A stretch of DNA of 64,000 nt from Erythrobacter neustonensis (GTDB taxonomy: Bacteria; Pseudomonadota; Alphaproteobacteria; Sphingomonadales; Sphingomonadaceae): positions 2,728,001 to 2,792,000 of the forward strand of contig NZ_CP016033.1 in the NCBI RefSeq assembly GCF_001663175.1. The letters run 5' to 3'. Under the pieces are notes generated by a model. That model searched no databases and was not told the origin of the DNA. It saw only the letters and a program-made list of their open reading frames with translations. The stretch's first letter is position 1. The number at the start of each line of letters is the position of its first letter. Below are positions 1 through 8,237 of the stretch, one piece after another. Both the position numbers and the translations under genes were made by a program.

Positions 1-114
1 CACTTCGCCATGCGCTTCGTGCGCTTCGATCAGCCAGACCGAAATGGCCTCGCTGATTGCGTCGATCACGCCCTCGTTCGATGCGAACCGGGGAGCGGAA
101 TGGAGTACAGCCAT
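1..114 (-). CDS. nuoC: NADH-quinone oxidoreductase subunit C, N-terminal part (cut by window edge)
   Basis: Only the first 38 codons are present, reading MAVLHSAPRFASNEGVIDAI and onward. The ATG at 114 lies 11 bp past the nuoB stop, and the gene continues beyond base 1. NuoC is the 30-kDa-type subunit of the peripheral arm of complex I, which passes electrons from NADH to quinone. The call rests mainly on position, directly after nuoA and nuoB in the usual nuoABC order, and on the N-terminus, which resembles sphingomonad NuoC. Whether it is fused to NuoD cannot be seen. Confidence 0.85.
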   Translation of the reverse strand, partial: MAVLHSAPRFASNEGVIDAISEAISVWLIEAHEAHGEV

Positions 115-125
115 GTTACGCGCCC

Positions 126-695
126 TTATCTTTCGATGGTGCCCACGCGGCGGATCTTCCGCTGCAATTGCATGACGCCGTAAAGCAGCGCCTCGGCGGT
201 CGGCGGGCAGCCGGGGACATAGATATCGACCGGCACGATCCGGTCGCACCCACGCACCACCGAATAGGAATAGTGGTAATAGCCGCCGCCATTGGCGCAC
301 GATCCCATGCTGATCACATATTTGGGATCGGACATCTGGTCATAGACCTTGCGCAGTGCCGGAGCCATCTTGTTGCACAGCGTGCCCGCGACGATCATCA
401 CGTCCGACTGGCGCGGAGAGGCGCGCGGCGCGGCGCCGAAACGCTCCATGTCGAAGCGCGGCATGTTGGCGTGGATCATCTCGACCGCGCAGCAGGCAAG
501 CCCGAAGGTCATCCACCACAGCGAGCCGGTGCGCGCCCACTGGAACAGCTCCTCGGTCGACGTGACGAGAAAACCCTTGTCGGTGACTTCGGTCTGCAGC
601 GACTTGAAGAAGTCGGCATCGGGCCCACGCATGTCGCCGCCTTGAGCGGGTGCAAGGCCAGTAAGCCCCGGGGGAGGAGAAACGATGTTATTCAT
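126..695 (-). CDS. nuoB: NADH-quinone oxidoreductase subunit B
   Basis: 189 residues. NuoB holds the terminal [4Fe-4S] cluster N2 of complex I, next to the quinone site. The four expected ligand cysteines are visible: the adjacent pair in LACCAVEM, one in GTLCNK and one in [12 protein letters not shown]; a further Cys lies in [19 protein letters not shown]. The start is set at ATG 695 ([10 protein letters not shown]) because it forms an ATGA overlap with the nuoA stop; a longer frame from 722 would run deep into nuoA. The N-terminal extension of about 30 residues before the conserved core is common in alphaproteobacteria. It is translationally coupled to nuoA and followed by nuoC after 11 bp. 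Confidence 0.97.
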   Translation of the reverse strand: MNNIVSPPPGLTGLAPAQGGDMRGPDADFFKSLQTEVTDKGFLVTSTEELFQWARTGSLWWMTFGLACCAVEMIHANMPRFDMERFGAAPRASPRQSDVMIVAGTLCNKMAPALRKVYDQMSDPKYVISMGSCANGGGYYHYSYSVVRGCDRIVPVDIYVPGCPPTAEALLYGVMQLQRKIRRVGTIER

Positions 696-1066
696 TCCCA
701 GTCCAACGCGCCTTTCTTCCATTCATACGCAAGCCCGACGGCAAGGATGAACAGGAACACCATCATACCGGACCAGCCCACCCAGCCCGTTTCGCCCAGG
801 CTGACCGCCCAGGGGAACAGGAACGCGGCTTCAAGGTCGAAAACGATGAAGCTGATCGCGACGAGGTAGAAGCGCACATCGAACTGACTGCGCGCGTCCT
901 CGAAAGCCGGAAAGCCGCACTCGTATTCCGAGAGCTTTTCGGCATCCGGATTGTGCACGCCGGTCAGCCGCGACACCGCCATCGGGGCCACGACGAAAAG
1001 AACCGACAGCCCGAGGGCGATGAGTACGAATAACAGTATCGGCAGATACTGGCTGAGATCGATCAC
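692..1066 (-). CDS. nuoA: NADH-quinone oxidoreductase subunit A
   Basis: 124 residues and three predicted membrane helices: the N-terminal [24 protein letters not shown] region, a central one around [20 protein letters not shown], and one near the C-terminus. The motif [25 protein letters not shown] is the conserved NuoA loop, and the Cys in ECGFPAF is characteristic. The start is put at GTG 1066 ([12 protein letters not shown]), which matches the usual length of relatives; TTG 1078 is also in frame and would add MDIA. It is the first nuo gene of the operon. The promoter should lie in 1067-1210, but I see no convincing -35/-10 pair there. Confidence 0.95.
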   Translation of the reverse strand: MIDLSQYLPILLFVLIALGLSVLFVVAPMAVSRLTGVHNPDAEKLSEYECGFPAFEDARSQFDVRFYLVAISFIVFDLEAAFLFPWAVSLGETGWVGWSGMMVFLFILAVGLAYEWKKGALDWE

Positions 1067-1210
1067 AGCGATGTCCAAGCTATTAATCCCGAGGTCGCCC
1101 TAGGCGCGTCGCGCGGGACGCGCAACCCTCCGACTCGGGGAAAACCCCTTACAGGTGTTGCAGGAAATGAAAGGGAGGTTGCGAGGCAAGCGCGCCCCGC
1201 ACCCCATCTT

Positions 1211-2641
1211 CTACTTCATCATCCGCGCCGTCGCGGCATCGGTCGCCTTGCCATAGGGCGGCTTTAATCCGCCGAGCTTGGCAATATCGATCTTGGGCTG
1301 GTGATAGACCGCGCGCGCATGGCTGAATTCGCGGAAGCCCTCGACCGCGTGATAGCTGCCCATCCCCGATGGCCCGACCCCGCCGAACGGCAGGTCTTCC
1401 ATCGAAACATGAAACACCACGTCATTGGTTGTGACCCCGCCCGAGATCGTGCGGGTCAGCACGCGCTCCTGTTCGGCCTTGTCCTCGCCAAAATAATAGA
1501 GCCCCAGCGGGCGGTCGTGTTCATTGACGTAATCGACCGCCTGGTCGACCGCCTTGTAGGTCATCACCGGCAGGACGGGTCCGAAGATTTCTTCCTGCAT
1601 CACGGTCATGTCTTCGTTGACGCCGCGCAGCACGGTCAGCGGCATCTTGCGCTGGTTGGCGTTGGCGAAATCCTCTTGCCCCGGATTGACTTCGATGACT
1701 TCAGCGCCCTTGTCGCGCGCATCGGAAACGAGACCTTGGAGGCGCTCGAAGTGGCGATCCGAAACGATCGAGGCATAGTCGTCGTTGTCGAGCAGCTTCG
1801 GGTACATCGTGGCGGCGGCCTGCGTGACCCCCGCGACCGCTTCGTCGGCCTTGTCTTCGGGCACCATCAGATAATCAGGCGCAAGGCAGATCTGCCCGGC
1901 ATTGAGCATCTTGCCGATCGCGATCCGTTCGCCCGCCTTGGCGAAATCGGCGCTGCGCCCCATGATGACCGGCGATTTGCCGCCCAGTTCGAGCGTGACG
2001 GGCACGAGGTTCTCTGCGGCCGCCTGCATCACCCGGCGCCCCGTTGCTGTCGATCCCGTGAAGACCAGATGGTCGAACTTCAGAGAGGAAAACGCTGCGG
2101 CAACCTCGGGGCTGCCGGTGACAACCGCGACTTCCTCGGGCTGGAAATATTGCGCAGTGAGCTCCGCCATCAGCTCGCTGGTGCGCTCGGTGAACTCGGA
2201 CGGCTTGATCATCGCGCGGTTGCCCGCGGCCAGCACCTGCATCAGCGGCCCGAAAGCGAGCTGCACCGGAAAATTCCACGGGCTCAGAATGCCGATCACG
2301 CCCTTGGGTTCATAGCGCACTTCGGCCTTCGCCCCCAAAAGGCCGAGCGGGAACTGCACCTTGCGCCTCTCGGGCTTCGACCACTGGTCGATGTGTTTGA
2401 GCGCGTGGTTGCCCGCCCCCACGGTCGCGGCGATGTCGGTGAGCATCGATTGCTGGGCCGAACGGCTGCCGAAATCTGCGCTCATCGCCTTGGCAAAGGC
2501 ATCGCCATGGTCCTTGATCAGCGCGATCGCGCGCTTGATCCGGTCCTTGCGCTGGCTCAGGTGTTCGGGGCGCGAGGCGGTGAAGGCCGCGCGTTGGCGT
2601 GCCAGCAGGTCTTCGAGTTCAGCGCGGCGATCATCGGCCAT
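1211..2641 (-). CDS. Aldehyde dehydrogenase, coniferyl-aldehyde dehydrogenase type
   Basis: 476 residues, NAD(P)-dependent aldehyde dehydrogenase superfamily. The catalytic Cys is C252 (NAGQICLAPDY) and the general base E218 (VTLELGGKSP); the cofactor region shows FTGSTATG and ILSPWNFP. The short N-terminus and the C-terminal VSMEDLPFGGVGPSGMGSYHAVEGF fit the class-3-like group annotated as coniferyl aldehyde dehydrogenase in sphingomonads; the true substrate could equally be a fatty or other aromatic aldehyde. The start is ATG 2641 (MADDRRAELEDLL), preceded by GGGGAG at a good distance; the open frame extends 32 codons further upstream. It diverges from the thiolase gene at 2798, and the two may share a control region (2642-2797). 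Confidence 0.88.
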   Translation of the reverse strand: MADDRRAELEDLLARQRAAFTASRPEHLSQRKDRIKRAIALIKDHGDAFAKAMSADFGSRSAQQSMLTDIAATVGAGNHALKHIDQWSKPERRKVQFPLGLLGAKAEVRYEPKGVIGILSPWNFPVQLAFGPLMQVLAAGNRAMIKPSEFTERTSELMAELTAQYFQPEEVAVVTGSPEVAAAFSSLKFDHLVFTGSTATGRRVMQAAAENLVPVTLELGGKSPVIMGRSADFAKAGERIAIGKMLNAGQICLAPDYLMVPEDKADEAVAGVTQAAATMYPKLLDNDDYASIVSDRHFERLQGLVSDARDKGAEVIEVNPGQEDFANANQRKMPLTVLRGVNEDMTVMQEEIFGPVLPVMTYKAVDQAVDYVNEHDRPLGLYYFGEDKAEQERVLTRTISGGVTTNDVVFHVSMEDLPFGGVGPSGMGSYHAVEGFREFSHARAVYHQPKIDIAKLGGLKPPYGKATDAATARMMK

Positions 2642-2797
2642 GTCTATCTCCCCATCGGACGGATGCGTTTTAATTTGCGACGCGTTGTCGCGCAATCCGC
2701 GCGCACACGCAAGCAGCCTGCTTGGCCCGATTGCCATGCGCGGATTGCGAGCCTACATCGCGCCGCAATTCTTTCCCCGTCACGCAAGGACTTTGCC

Positions 2798-3994
2798 ATG
2801 ACCCAGCTTTCGCCGAACGATCCGGTCGTCATTCTCTCCTACGTCCGCACCCCGATGGGCGCGATGCAGGGCGCTTTGTCCGATGTCAGCGCAACCGATC
2901 TCGGCGGGATCGCGGTCAAGGCCGCGGTCGAACGCGCCGGCGTGTCCGGCGAGGATATCGACCGCGCCTATATGGGCTGCGTGCTGCCCGCGGGGCTCGG
3001 CCAGGCGCCCGCGCGTCAGGCCGCGATCAAGGCGGGGCTGCCGCTCTCGGTCGAAGCGACCACCGTCAACAAGGTGTGCGGCAGCGGCATGCAGACGCTG
3101 ATCATGGGCGCCGAAGCGCTTGCCAGCGGCACGATCGACATTGTGGTTGCCGGCGGCATGGAGAGCATGACCAACGCGCCCTACCTCATGAAGAAGCACC
3201 GCTCGGGCGCGCGCATGGGTCACGACACCGCCTATGACCACATGTTCCTCGACGGCCTCGAAGATGCTTACGAGCCGGGCCGCGCCATGGGCACCTTCGC
3301 GCAGGATACCGCCAACGATTACCAGATGACCCGCGAAGAGATGGACGCCTACACCATCGAAAGCCTGTCGCGCGCGAACAAGGCGATCGCCAGCGGCGCC
3401 TTTGCCGACGAGGTCGTGCCTGTGACCGTCTCGACCCGCGCCGGCGATGTCGTGGTCGAACATGACGAAGCGCCCGGCAAGGGCCGCCCCGACAAGATCC
3501 CGCAGTTGAAGCCCGCCTTTGCCAAGGACGGCACGATCACCGCGGCGACATCGTCGTCGATCTCGGACGGTGCGGCAGCGCTGGTCCTGACCCGCGCAAG
3601 CGTGGCGGACGCCAAGGGCCTCTTGCCGGTTGCCCGCGTGGTTGCAACCGCGGCGCACGCACAGGCCCCGGCACAGTTCACCACCGCACCGATCCCGGCG
3701 ATCAGGAAGGTGCTCGACCGCGCCGGTTGGAGCGTCGAGGATGTCGATCTGTTCGAAGTCAACGAAGCCTTCGCCTGCGTCGCGATGTTTGCGATGCGCG
3801 ACCTCGGGATCGCGCATGACAAAATCAACGTGAACGGCGGCGGCACGGCGCTCGGCCACCCGATCGGGGCGAGCGGCGCGCGCATTGTGGTGACGCTGAT
3901 TGCGGCACTGAAGGCGCAGGGCAAGCGCCGCGGCGTTGCGGCGCTGTGCATCGGCGGCGGCGAAGCGACGGCGGTTGCCGTCGAACTCGTGTAA
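2798..3994 (+). CDS. Acetyl-CoA C-acyltransferase (thiolase)
   Basis: 398 residues, thiolase superfamily, degradative/biosynthetic type II. It condenses or cleaves acyl-CoA at the beta-keto position. The acyl-accepting Cys is C94 (NKVCGSGMQT); the C-terminal catalytic blocks are NVNGGGTALGHPIGASGAR (His) and CIGGGEATAV (Cys). Length and motifs fit the acetyl-CoA acetyltransferase (AtoB/PhaA) group better than FadA, but this is inference. The start is ATG 2798 (MTQLSPNDPV). An open frame runs 499 codons further upstream, but that part is antisense to the aldehyde dehydrogenase and is an artefact. The stop codon lies in the A-run that serves as the T-tract of the converging gene's terminator. 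Confidence 0.95.
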   Translation: MTQLSPNDPVVILSYVRTPMGAMQGALSDVSATDLGGIAVKAAVERAGVSGEDIDRAYMGCVLPAGLGQAPARQAAIKAGLPLSVEATTVNKVCGSGMQTLIMGAEALASGTIDIVVAGGMESMTNAPYLMKKHRSGARMGHDTAYDHMFLDGLEDAYEPGRAMGTFAQDTANDYQMTREEMDAYTIESLSRANKAIASGAFADEVVPVTVSTRAGDVVVEHDEAPGKGRPDKIPQLKPAFAKDGTITAATSSSISDGAAALVLTRASVADAKGLLPVARVVATAAHAQAPAQFTTAPIPAIRKVLDRAGWSVEDVDLFEVNEAFACVAMFAMRDLGIAHDKINVNGGGTALGHPIGASGARIVVTLIAALKAQGKRRGVAALCIGGGEATAVAVELV

Positions 3995-4031
3995 AAAAAC
4001 GGCGGGCGGGCGGCTTTATTCGTCGCCCGCC
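3993..4031 (-). terminator. Rho-independent terminator of the SH3-domain gene
   Basis: On the minus strand an 8-bp GC stem (arms 4031-4024 and 4008-4001, GGCGGGCG with CGCCCGCC) is followed by seven T residues (complement of a3993-3999). The stop codon of the SH3-domain gene lies in the loop. A second, register-shifted right arm is possible because GGCG repeats. It sits between convergent genes; on the plus strand no T-run follows, so it should act in one direction only. Confidence 0.6.
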
Positions 4032-4513
4032 AACTGCTGCGATCCCCACAGCCGGGCGGCGGCGACAAAGCCTTTGCGTCCGGCGATATCCATTTCACAC
4101 CAGCCATCGCGGCAGGGTTTCATCTTGCCGACCACACCGGGTTCTGCGCGCCAGTTGACCGGCGCTGCATCATTGGCGGCGGCACGGACCTCGGCCAGTC
4201 CCTTGCCGATCACCATCCCTGCACGCGCAAGATCGAGCTGGCTTGCCGAAATCCAGCCCTGCGTGCCTTCATGATCCTCGACCAGACGCCAGCCTTCGCG
4301 GATGCGGATGACCTTCACCGGCATCCCCTGGCGTTGATACACCCAGATCACCGGATACTCCCCGCTCGGCCCCACGCGCATGTTGACCTTTTCATAGCGC
4401 AGCACCGCCCAATAGGGCAGCGCGCGGTCCTGCGCATTGAGCGGCGAAGCAAATCCGGCCAATGCCAGCATCAGGGCAAAGCCGGAGGCGATGAAAAGGC
4501 GGATCTTGTGCAT
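4016..4513 (-). CDS. Secreted protein with bacterial SH3 domains
   Basis: 165 residues. A signal peptide (charged start MHKIR, hydrophobic LFIASGFALMLALAGF, likely cleavage after SPLNA) is followed by two SH3_3/SH3b-like segments: VNMRVGPSGEYPVIWVYQRQGMPVKVI at about residues 45-90, and a second around VNWRAEPGVVGKMKPC...WCEMDIAGRKGFV at about 120-155. Periplasmic proteins of this kind (DUF1058 type) are common in alphaproteobacteria; binding to peptidoglycan is a family expectation, not shown here. It is a monocistronic unit with its own terminator, converging on the thiolase and diverging from the dehydrogenase at 4612. Confidence 0.85.
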   Translation of the reverse strand: MHKIRLFIASGFALMLALAGFASPLNAQDRALPYWAVLRYEKVNMRVGPSGEYPVIWVYQRQGMPVKVIRIREGWRLVEDHEGTQGWISASQLDLARAGMVIGKGLAEVRAAANDAAPVNWRAEPGVVGKMKPCRDGWCEMDIAGRKGFVAAARLWGSQQLAGDE

Positions 4514-4611
4514 ATCGCGAGCGATAGCGCCGAGTGGCCTGCGGATACAAGCCGCGCGTTTGCGATCCGTGCCTTGACCGCCCCGCCCCTGTGGCTTTAG
4601 CCCCTCAACCC

Positions 4612-5622
4612 ATGACCCAGCGCCCTTCCCGCCCGCTTGCCGCGCCCGCGCGCGTGATCGTTACCCGTCATCTGATGCCCGGCGTCGAGGCGCGGATGCG
4701 CGAGCTGTTCGATGTCGTTCTGAACGAGGACGATGCGCCGATGAGCCGCGAGCAACTGATCCGCGCGATGCAGGACTGCGACGTGCTCGTGCCGACGGTT
4801 ACCGACCGGATCGATGCGGCGATGATTGCGGAGGCAGGCGAACGGCTCGGCCTCATCGCCAGCTTCGGTGCAGGCACCGAACATATCGATCTGGCCGTTG
4901 CTGCCGCGCGGCGGATCATCGTCACCAACACCCCCGGCGTCTTCACAGACGATACCGCCGACCTGACGATGGCAGGGATCATCGGCGTGCCGCGGCGCAT
5001 CCGCGAAGGCACCGCGCTGGTGCGGCGGGGCGAATGGACCGGCTGGGCGCCGTCGGGGCTTCTGGGACGCAAGCTTGCCGGCAAGGTGCTCGGCATCATC
5101 GGCATGGGCCGGATCGGGCAGGCGGTCGCCCACCGCGCGCGAGCGTTCGGTCTCGAGATCGCCTATTACAACCGCAAGGCCCTGCCCGAGGCATTGGAGC
5201 GGATGCTGGGCGCACGCTATGTCGCCAATATCGATGCGCTGATGGCCGAGGCCGATATCCTTACCCTGCACTGCCCGCTCACCGACGAGACCCGTCATCT
5301 GGTCAACGCGCGCCGCATCGCGCTGATGAAGCCGGGCAGCAGCATCGTGAACACCGCGCGCGGCGAGCTGATCGACCAGGAAGCGCTGATCGCGGCGTTG
5401 CAATCGGGGCACCTCGCGGGCGCGGGGCTCGATGTCTATCCGGACGAGCCCAACGTCGACCCGCGCCTGATCGCGCATCCCAACGTCATGACCCTCCCCC
5501 ACATCGGCAGCGCCACCGCAGAAGGTCGCGAGGATTCTGGGCACAAGGTGATCGCCAATATCCGCATGTGGGCCGACGGGCATCGCCCGCCCGATCAGGT
5601 GCTGACGGCGCTGGTGCGGTAG
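4612..5622 (+). CDS. D-isomer-specific 2-hydroxyacid dehydrogenase (glyoxylate/hydroxypyruvate reductase-like)
   Basis: 336 residues. Visible blocks are the substrate-domain NTPGVFTDDTADLTMA, the Rossmann motif GIIGMGRIGQAVAHRARAFG, IVNTARGELIDQEAL (substrate-binding Arg), GLDVYPDEPNVDP (Glu of the relay) and LPHIGSAT (catalytic His). This set fits glyoxylate reductase/hydroxypyruvate reductase more than SerA or lactate dehydrogenase, since there is no ACT domain. The start is ATG 4612 (MTQRPSRPLA); no good Shine-Dalgarno precedes it, and 26 more codons are open upstream, so the start is the weakest part. It converges on the small gene ending at 5627. Confidence 0.9.
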   Translation: MTQRPSRPLAAPARVIVTRHLMPGVEARMRELFDVVLNEDDAPMSREQLIRAMQDCDVLVPTVTDRIDAAMIAEAGERLGLIASFGAGTEHIDLAVAAARRIIVTNTPGVFTDDTADLTMAGIIGVPRRIREGTALVRRGEWTGWAPSGLLGRKLAGKVLGIIGMGRIGQAVAHRARAFGLEIAYYNRKALPEALERMLGARYVANIDALMAEADILTLHCPLTDETRHLVNARRIALMKPGSSIVNTARGELIDQEALIAALQSGHLAGAGLDVYPDEPNVDPRLIAHPNVMTLPHIGSATAEGREDSGHKVIANIRMWADGHRPPDQVLTALVR

Positions 5623-5626
5623 CAGT

Positions 5627-5998
5627 TCAACATGTCAGATGGGCCGCGATCCGCGCCCATTCTTCGTCGAGATGCCGCGCCAGCATTGCGGCGTTGACGA
5701 GCGTCGCAAGCGGGCCGTTCTTGCCAGCGAGAACACGCTCGCGCACCGTCGTTTCCGGCCACCCCGCCCACTCTCCCGCCACGCTCCAGAGATTGTAGGC
5801 GAAGGCAGGTGCGACCTCGTCCCGGAAGATGGCTTCGCCCTCGGCCGCATCGAAGCCCTGCGCACGAATGACCTTGGCGATGTGCCGGTATGCGCGCTGA
5901 TCGAGTTCGGTATCGAGAAATGCGTCCGAAAGCGCACACCAGACAGGCAGACGCCGCGCAATTTCCGCCTCGGAAAATCGCGCGGCGCGCACCTGCAT
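5627..5998 (-). CDS. Conserved hypothetical protein
   Basis: 123 residues (MQVRAARFSEAEIARRLPVW...), acidic, predicted mostly helical, without signal peptide or membrane helix. I do not recognise a catalytic motif. FLDTELDQRAYRHIAKVIRAQGF and NLWSVAGEWAGWPE look like a compact soluble fold of the small DUF7079-like type, but that is only an impression. The start ATG 5998 shares its A with the stop codon of the upstream nitronate-monooxygenase-like gene (TGATG), so the two are translationally coupled and probably function together. A TTG at 6001 is also in frame. Confidence 0.7.
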   Translation of the reverse strand: MQVRAARFSEAEIARRLPVWCALSDAFLDTELDQRAYRHIAKVIRAQGFDAAEGEAIFRDEVAPAFAYNLWSVAGEWAGWPETTVRERVLAGKNGPLATLVNAAMLARHLDEEWARIAAHLTC

Positions 5999-7401
5999 CA
6001 ATCTCCGGTCAAAATCCGCTCGACCAGCTCGCCCACGCTGGGGGTATAGCCGTTCGAGTAGAAAGGGTCGGTCTTGAAGTTGTAGGCCGCGTGGCCTGCG
6101 AAGGCGAGGTTGGTGTCCGGATCGCCATCATGCGCGATATCCTGCAGGGTCTTCTGGATGCAGAAGCTGCGCGGATCGGCGAGCCGCCCGGTGGTGTAAT
6201 CGTCGTGATCCTTCCAGCTTGAAAAGCTGCAATGCGACAGGCAGCCCATGCAGTCCTGCTGGTCCTTGCGGATCGTGTCGCGCGCCTTGGGCGTAACGAA
6301 GACAATGCTGTTGTCGGGCGTCTTCAAAGGTTCGGTATGCCCAGCGCGCATCCACATGTCGGCGCGCGCCTTGTCCTCGGGCTTGACCCAGAAATTGCGC
6401 GCCTTGCCCTCTTCGCCCAGCTGCACCGCAGCCTCATCCTCGCCGCGCTTGAAGAACGGGATCTGGCGTTCCGAACGGTGCATCAGATCGTATAGGAACG
6501 GGGTCTTGACCGCGCTCGAATAGAAGCCGGTGGGCGAGAACTTGTGCAGCAGCACATCGCCCGGCTCGACAGTGCGCAGCATGTCCTTCCAGATCTGCGG
6601 GATCGGGCTTTCGCGGGTCAGCAGCGGCCGCGTGCCGAACTGGAAGGCGATGGTGCCAAGCTCGGAATTGTCGATCCAGTCGTTCCAGTCGCGCAGATAC
6701 CACACGCCGCCTGCCATCACGATCGGCACGGTGTCGGCAATGCCCTCGGCGCGCATCACGTCGCGCAGCGCCTTGACCCGCGGATAGGGATCTTCGGGCT
6801 TGGTCGGGTCTTCGGCGTTCGACAGGCCATTGTGTCCGCCGGCGAGCCAGGGGTCTTCATAGACCACCGCCGCCATCAGATCGGGGACCTTGTGATAGCT
6901 GCGCTTCCACAGCGCGCGGAAGGCGCGGCCCGAACTGACGATGGGGAGATAGTGGACGTTGAAACGCGCCGCGATCTCGGCCAGCTTGTATGGCATCCCT
7001 GCCCCGCAGGTGACGCCCGTCACCATGCCGCGCGTATTTTCGAGCACGCCTTCGAGCACCGCCTGCGCGCCGCCCATTTCCCACAATACGTTGATATTGA
7101 TCGCGCCGCGGCCATTGGCGATCTCGTGCGCCATCTTGACCTGCGTGGTGGCGCCATCGATCGCGTAGCGGATCAGTTCCTGATGCCGCTCCTCGCGCGT
7201 TTTGCCATGATAGACCTGCGGAATGGGGTTGCCATCAGCGTCGTAGCTGTCGGCGTTGACCGCGCTGACCGTTCCGATACCGCCTGCCGCGGCCCATGCA
7301 CCCGAACTGGCGTGGTTGCTCGCTGAAACGCCCTTGCCGCCTTCGACCAGCGGCCAGACCTCACGCCCGCCGTATACGATCGGGCTCAATCCCTTGAACA
7401 A
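5998..7401 (-). CDS. Nitronate monooxygenase-like flavoprotein with a C-terminal cysteine cluster
   Basis: 467 residues. The N-terminal two thirds form an FMN-binding TIM barrel of the 2-nitropropane dioxygenase/nitronate monooxygenase superfamily: ASNHASSGAWAAAGGIGTVSAV, GVTCGAGMPYKL, VHYLPIVSSGRAFRALW and PIVMAGGVWYLRDW resemble its phosphate- and flavin-binding segments. It is longer than classical enzymes (about 320-370 residues), and the extra C-terminal part carries C384-x2-C387-x3-C391 (DCMGCLSHC) and C414 (RSFC), which looks like a metal or Fe-S site. The substrate is unknown; enoyl reductase or nitronate oxidation are both possible. It is coupled to the downstream 123-residue gene. 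A 10-bp-spaced direct repeat lies upstream at 7448-7465. Confidence 0.85.
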   Translation of the reverse strand: MFKGLSPIVYGGREVWPLVEGGKGVSASNHASSGAWAAAGGIGTVSAVNADSYDADGNPIPQVYHGKTREERHQELIRYAIDGATTQVKMAHEIANGRGAININVLWEMGGAQAVLEGVLENTRGMVTGVTCGAGMPYKLAEIAARFNVHYLPIVSSGRAFRALWKRSYHKVPDLMAAVVYEDPWLAGGHNGLSNAEDPTKPEDPYPRVKALRDVMRAEGIADTVPIVMAGGVWYLRDWNDWIDNSELGTIAFQFGTRPLLTRESPIPQIWKDMLRTVEPGDVLLHKFSPTGFYSSAVKTPFLYDLMHRSERQIPFFKRGEDEAAVQLGEEGKARNFWVKPEDKARADMWMRAGHTEPLKTPDNSIVFVTPKARDTIRKDQQDCMGCLSHCSFSSWKDHDDYTTGRLADPRSFCIQKTLQDIAHDGDPDTNLAFAGHAAYNFKTDPFYSNGYTPSVGELVERILTGD

Positions 7402-7447
7402 TGAAAATCCCCTTATGCGCCGGTCAGCCCGGCGTCCGACTTGGTGT

Positions 7448-7465
7448 GTGTGACATAGTGTGACA
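7448..7465. repeat. Two direct repeats GTGTGACA, 10 bp apart, upstream of the nitronate-monooxygenase-like gene
   Basis: GTGTGACA occurs at 7448-7455 and again at 7458-7465, one near-helical turn apart, 47-64 bp upstream of the ATG at 7401. This is where a regulator would bind to control the leftward gene. No regulator gene is adjacent. It may be a chance repeat. Confidence 0.35.
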
Positions 7466-7498
7466 GGGCGCGTCCCGCAACCTTGGCAAGCCGCGGCC

Positions 7499-8227
7499 TC
7501 AGGGCGCCTGACAGGCCTTTATGTTTTCAGGCGCGATCCGCTTGGGTCCGCGCTCGAACCTGGCGAAATAGCCCTTGATGTCGGGCCGTTCGAGATATTC
7601 GACCAGCACATAGCCGACCGCCTCGAACTCGCAGAACAGCATCGTGTGCGGCATGCCGTGACGCCCGATCGGGGTGTCGCTTTCGACTACCACGATCTGA
7701 CCGCCCGAATTGAGCGCGGGCCACATGTTCCACAGGAAAGCGTAGGGCTCCGTCACTTCGTGATACATGTGAACCATGAAGATCCGGTCGAAACTGTCGG
7801 GCGGCAGTTGCGGATTGTCGGTGTCGCCGAATTTGAGCGAGATGTTCTCGAGCCGGTCCTTTTCCACCCGCCGCCCGAGCCGGTCGAGCGCCTCGCGGCT
7901 GATGTCCTGCGCAAGCACACGGCCATCGGCGCCCACGCGTTCGGCAAGGCGGACGGTGTAATAGCCCTCGCCCGCACCGATATCGGCGACTGTCATGCCA
8001 GGGCGGATATCGGCCAGATCCATCACGACCTTGGCCTCGCCGCGCTCGTCGCGGTCGTCCTCGTTCGAGAACTGGTTGGATACGACGCTCGCGATCGGCC
8101 GGTCCGGCGCGGGAAAGGCAAGTGCGGTTTCAGAGCGATCCGTCGCCGCCGGTGCCAACGCATCGCAGCCCGTCACGACACCCGAAATCAGCAAAGCGAC
8201 AAACGGCAGGATCACGCGGCGCAGCAT
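7499..8227 (-). CDS. Class I SAM-dependent methyltransferase with a lipoprotein-type signal
   Basis: 242 residues. The N-terminus MLRRVILPFVALLISGVVTGCDAL reads as a type II signal peptide with lipobox VTGC (Cys21), so the protein would be a periplasmic lipoprotein. The remainder is a Rossmann methyltransferase: motif I VADIGAGEGYYTVRLAERVG, then VLAQDISREALDRL, DSFDRIFMVHMYHEV and GGQIVVVES. Similar predicted exported methyltransferases occur widely in proteobacteria; since SAM is cytoplasmic, either the signal is not used or the fold does something else. The start is 10 bp after the prfB stop, so it is probably cotranscribed with prfB. Confidence 0.8.
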   Translation of the reverse strand: MLRRVILPFVALLISGVVTGCDALAPAATDRSETALAFPAPDRPIASVVSNQFSNEDDRDERGEAKVVMDLADIRPGMTVADIGAGEGYYTVRLAERVGADGRVLAQDISREALDRLGRRVEKDRLENISLKFGDTDNPQLPPDSFDRIFMVHMYHEVTEPYAFLWNMWPALNSGGQIVVVESDTPIGRHGMPHTMLFCEFEAVGYVLVEYLERPDIKGYFARFERGPKRIAPENIKACQAP

Positions 8228-8237
8228 GGTGCGAGGC

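Noticed and set aside
1301..2797. Open frame that would extend the thiolase by 499 codons upstream
   Set aside because: It is antisense to the aldehyde dehydrogenase and its translation is Arg/His-rich without any thiolase similarity; the thiolase begins at ATG 2798.
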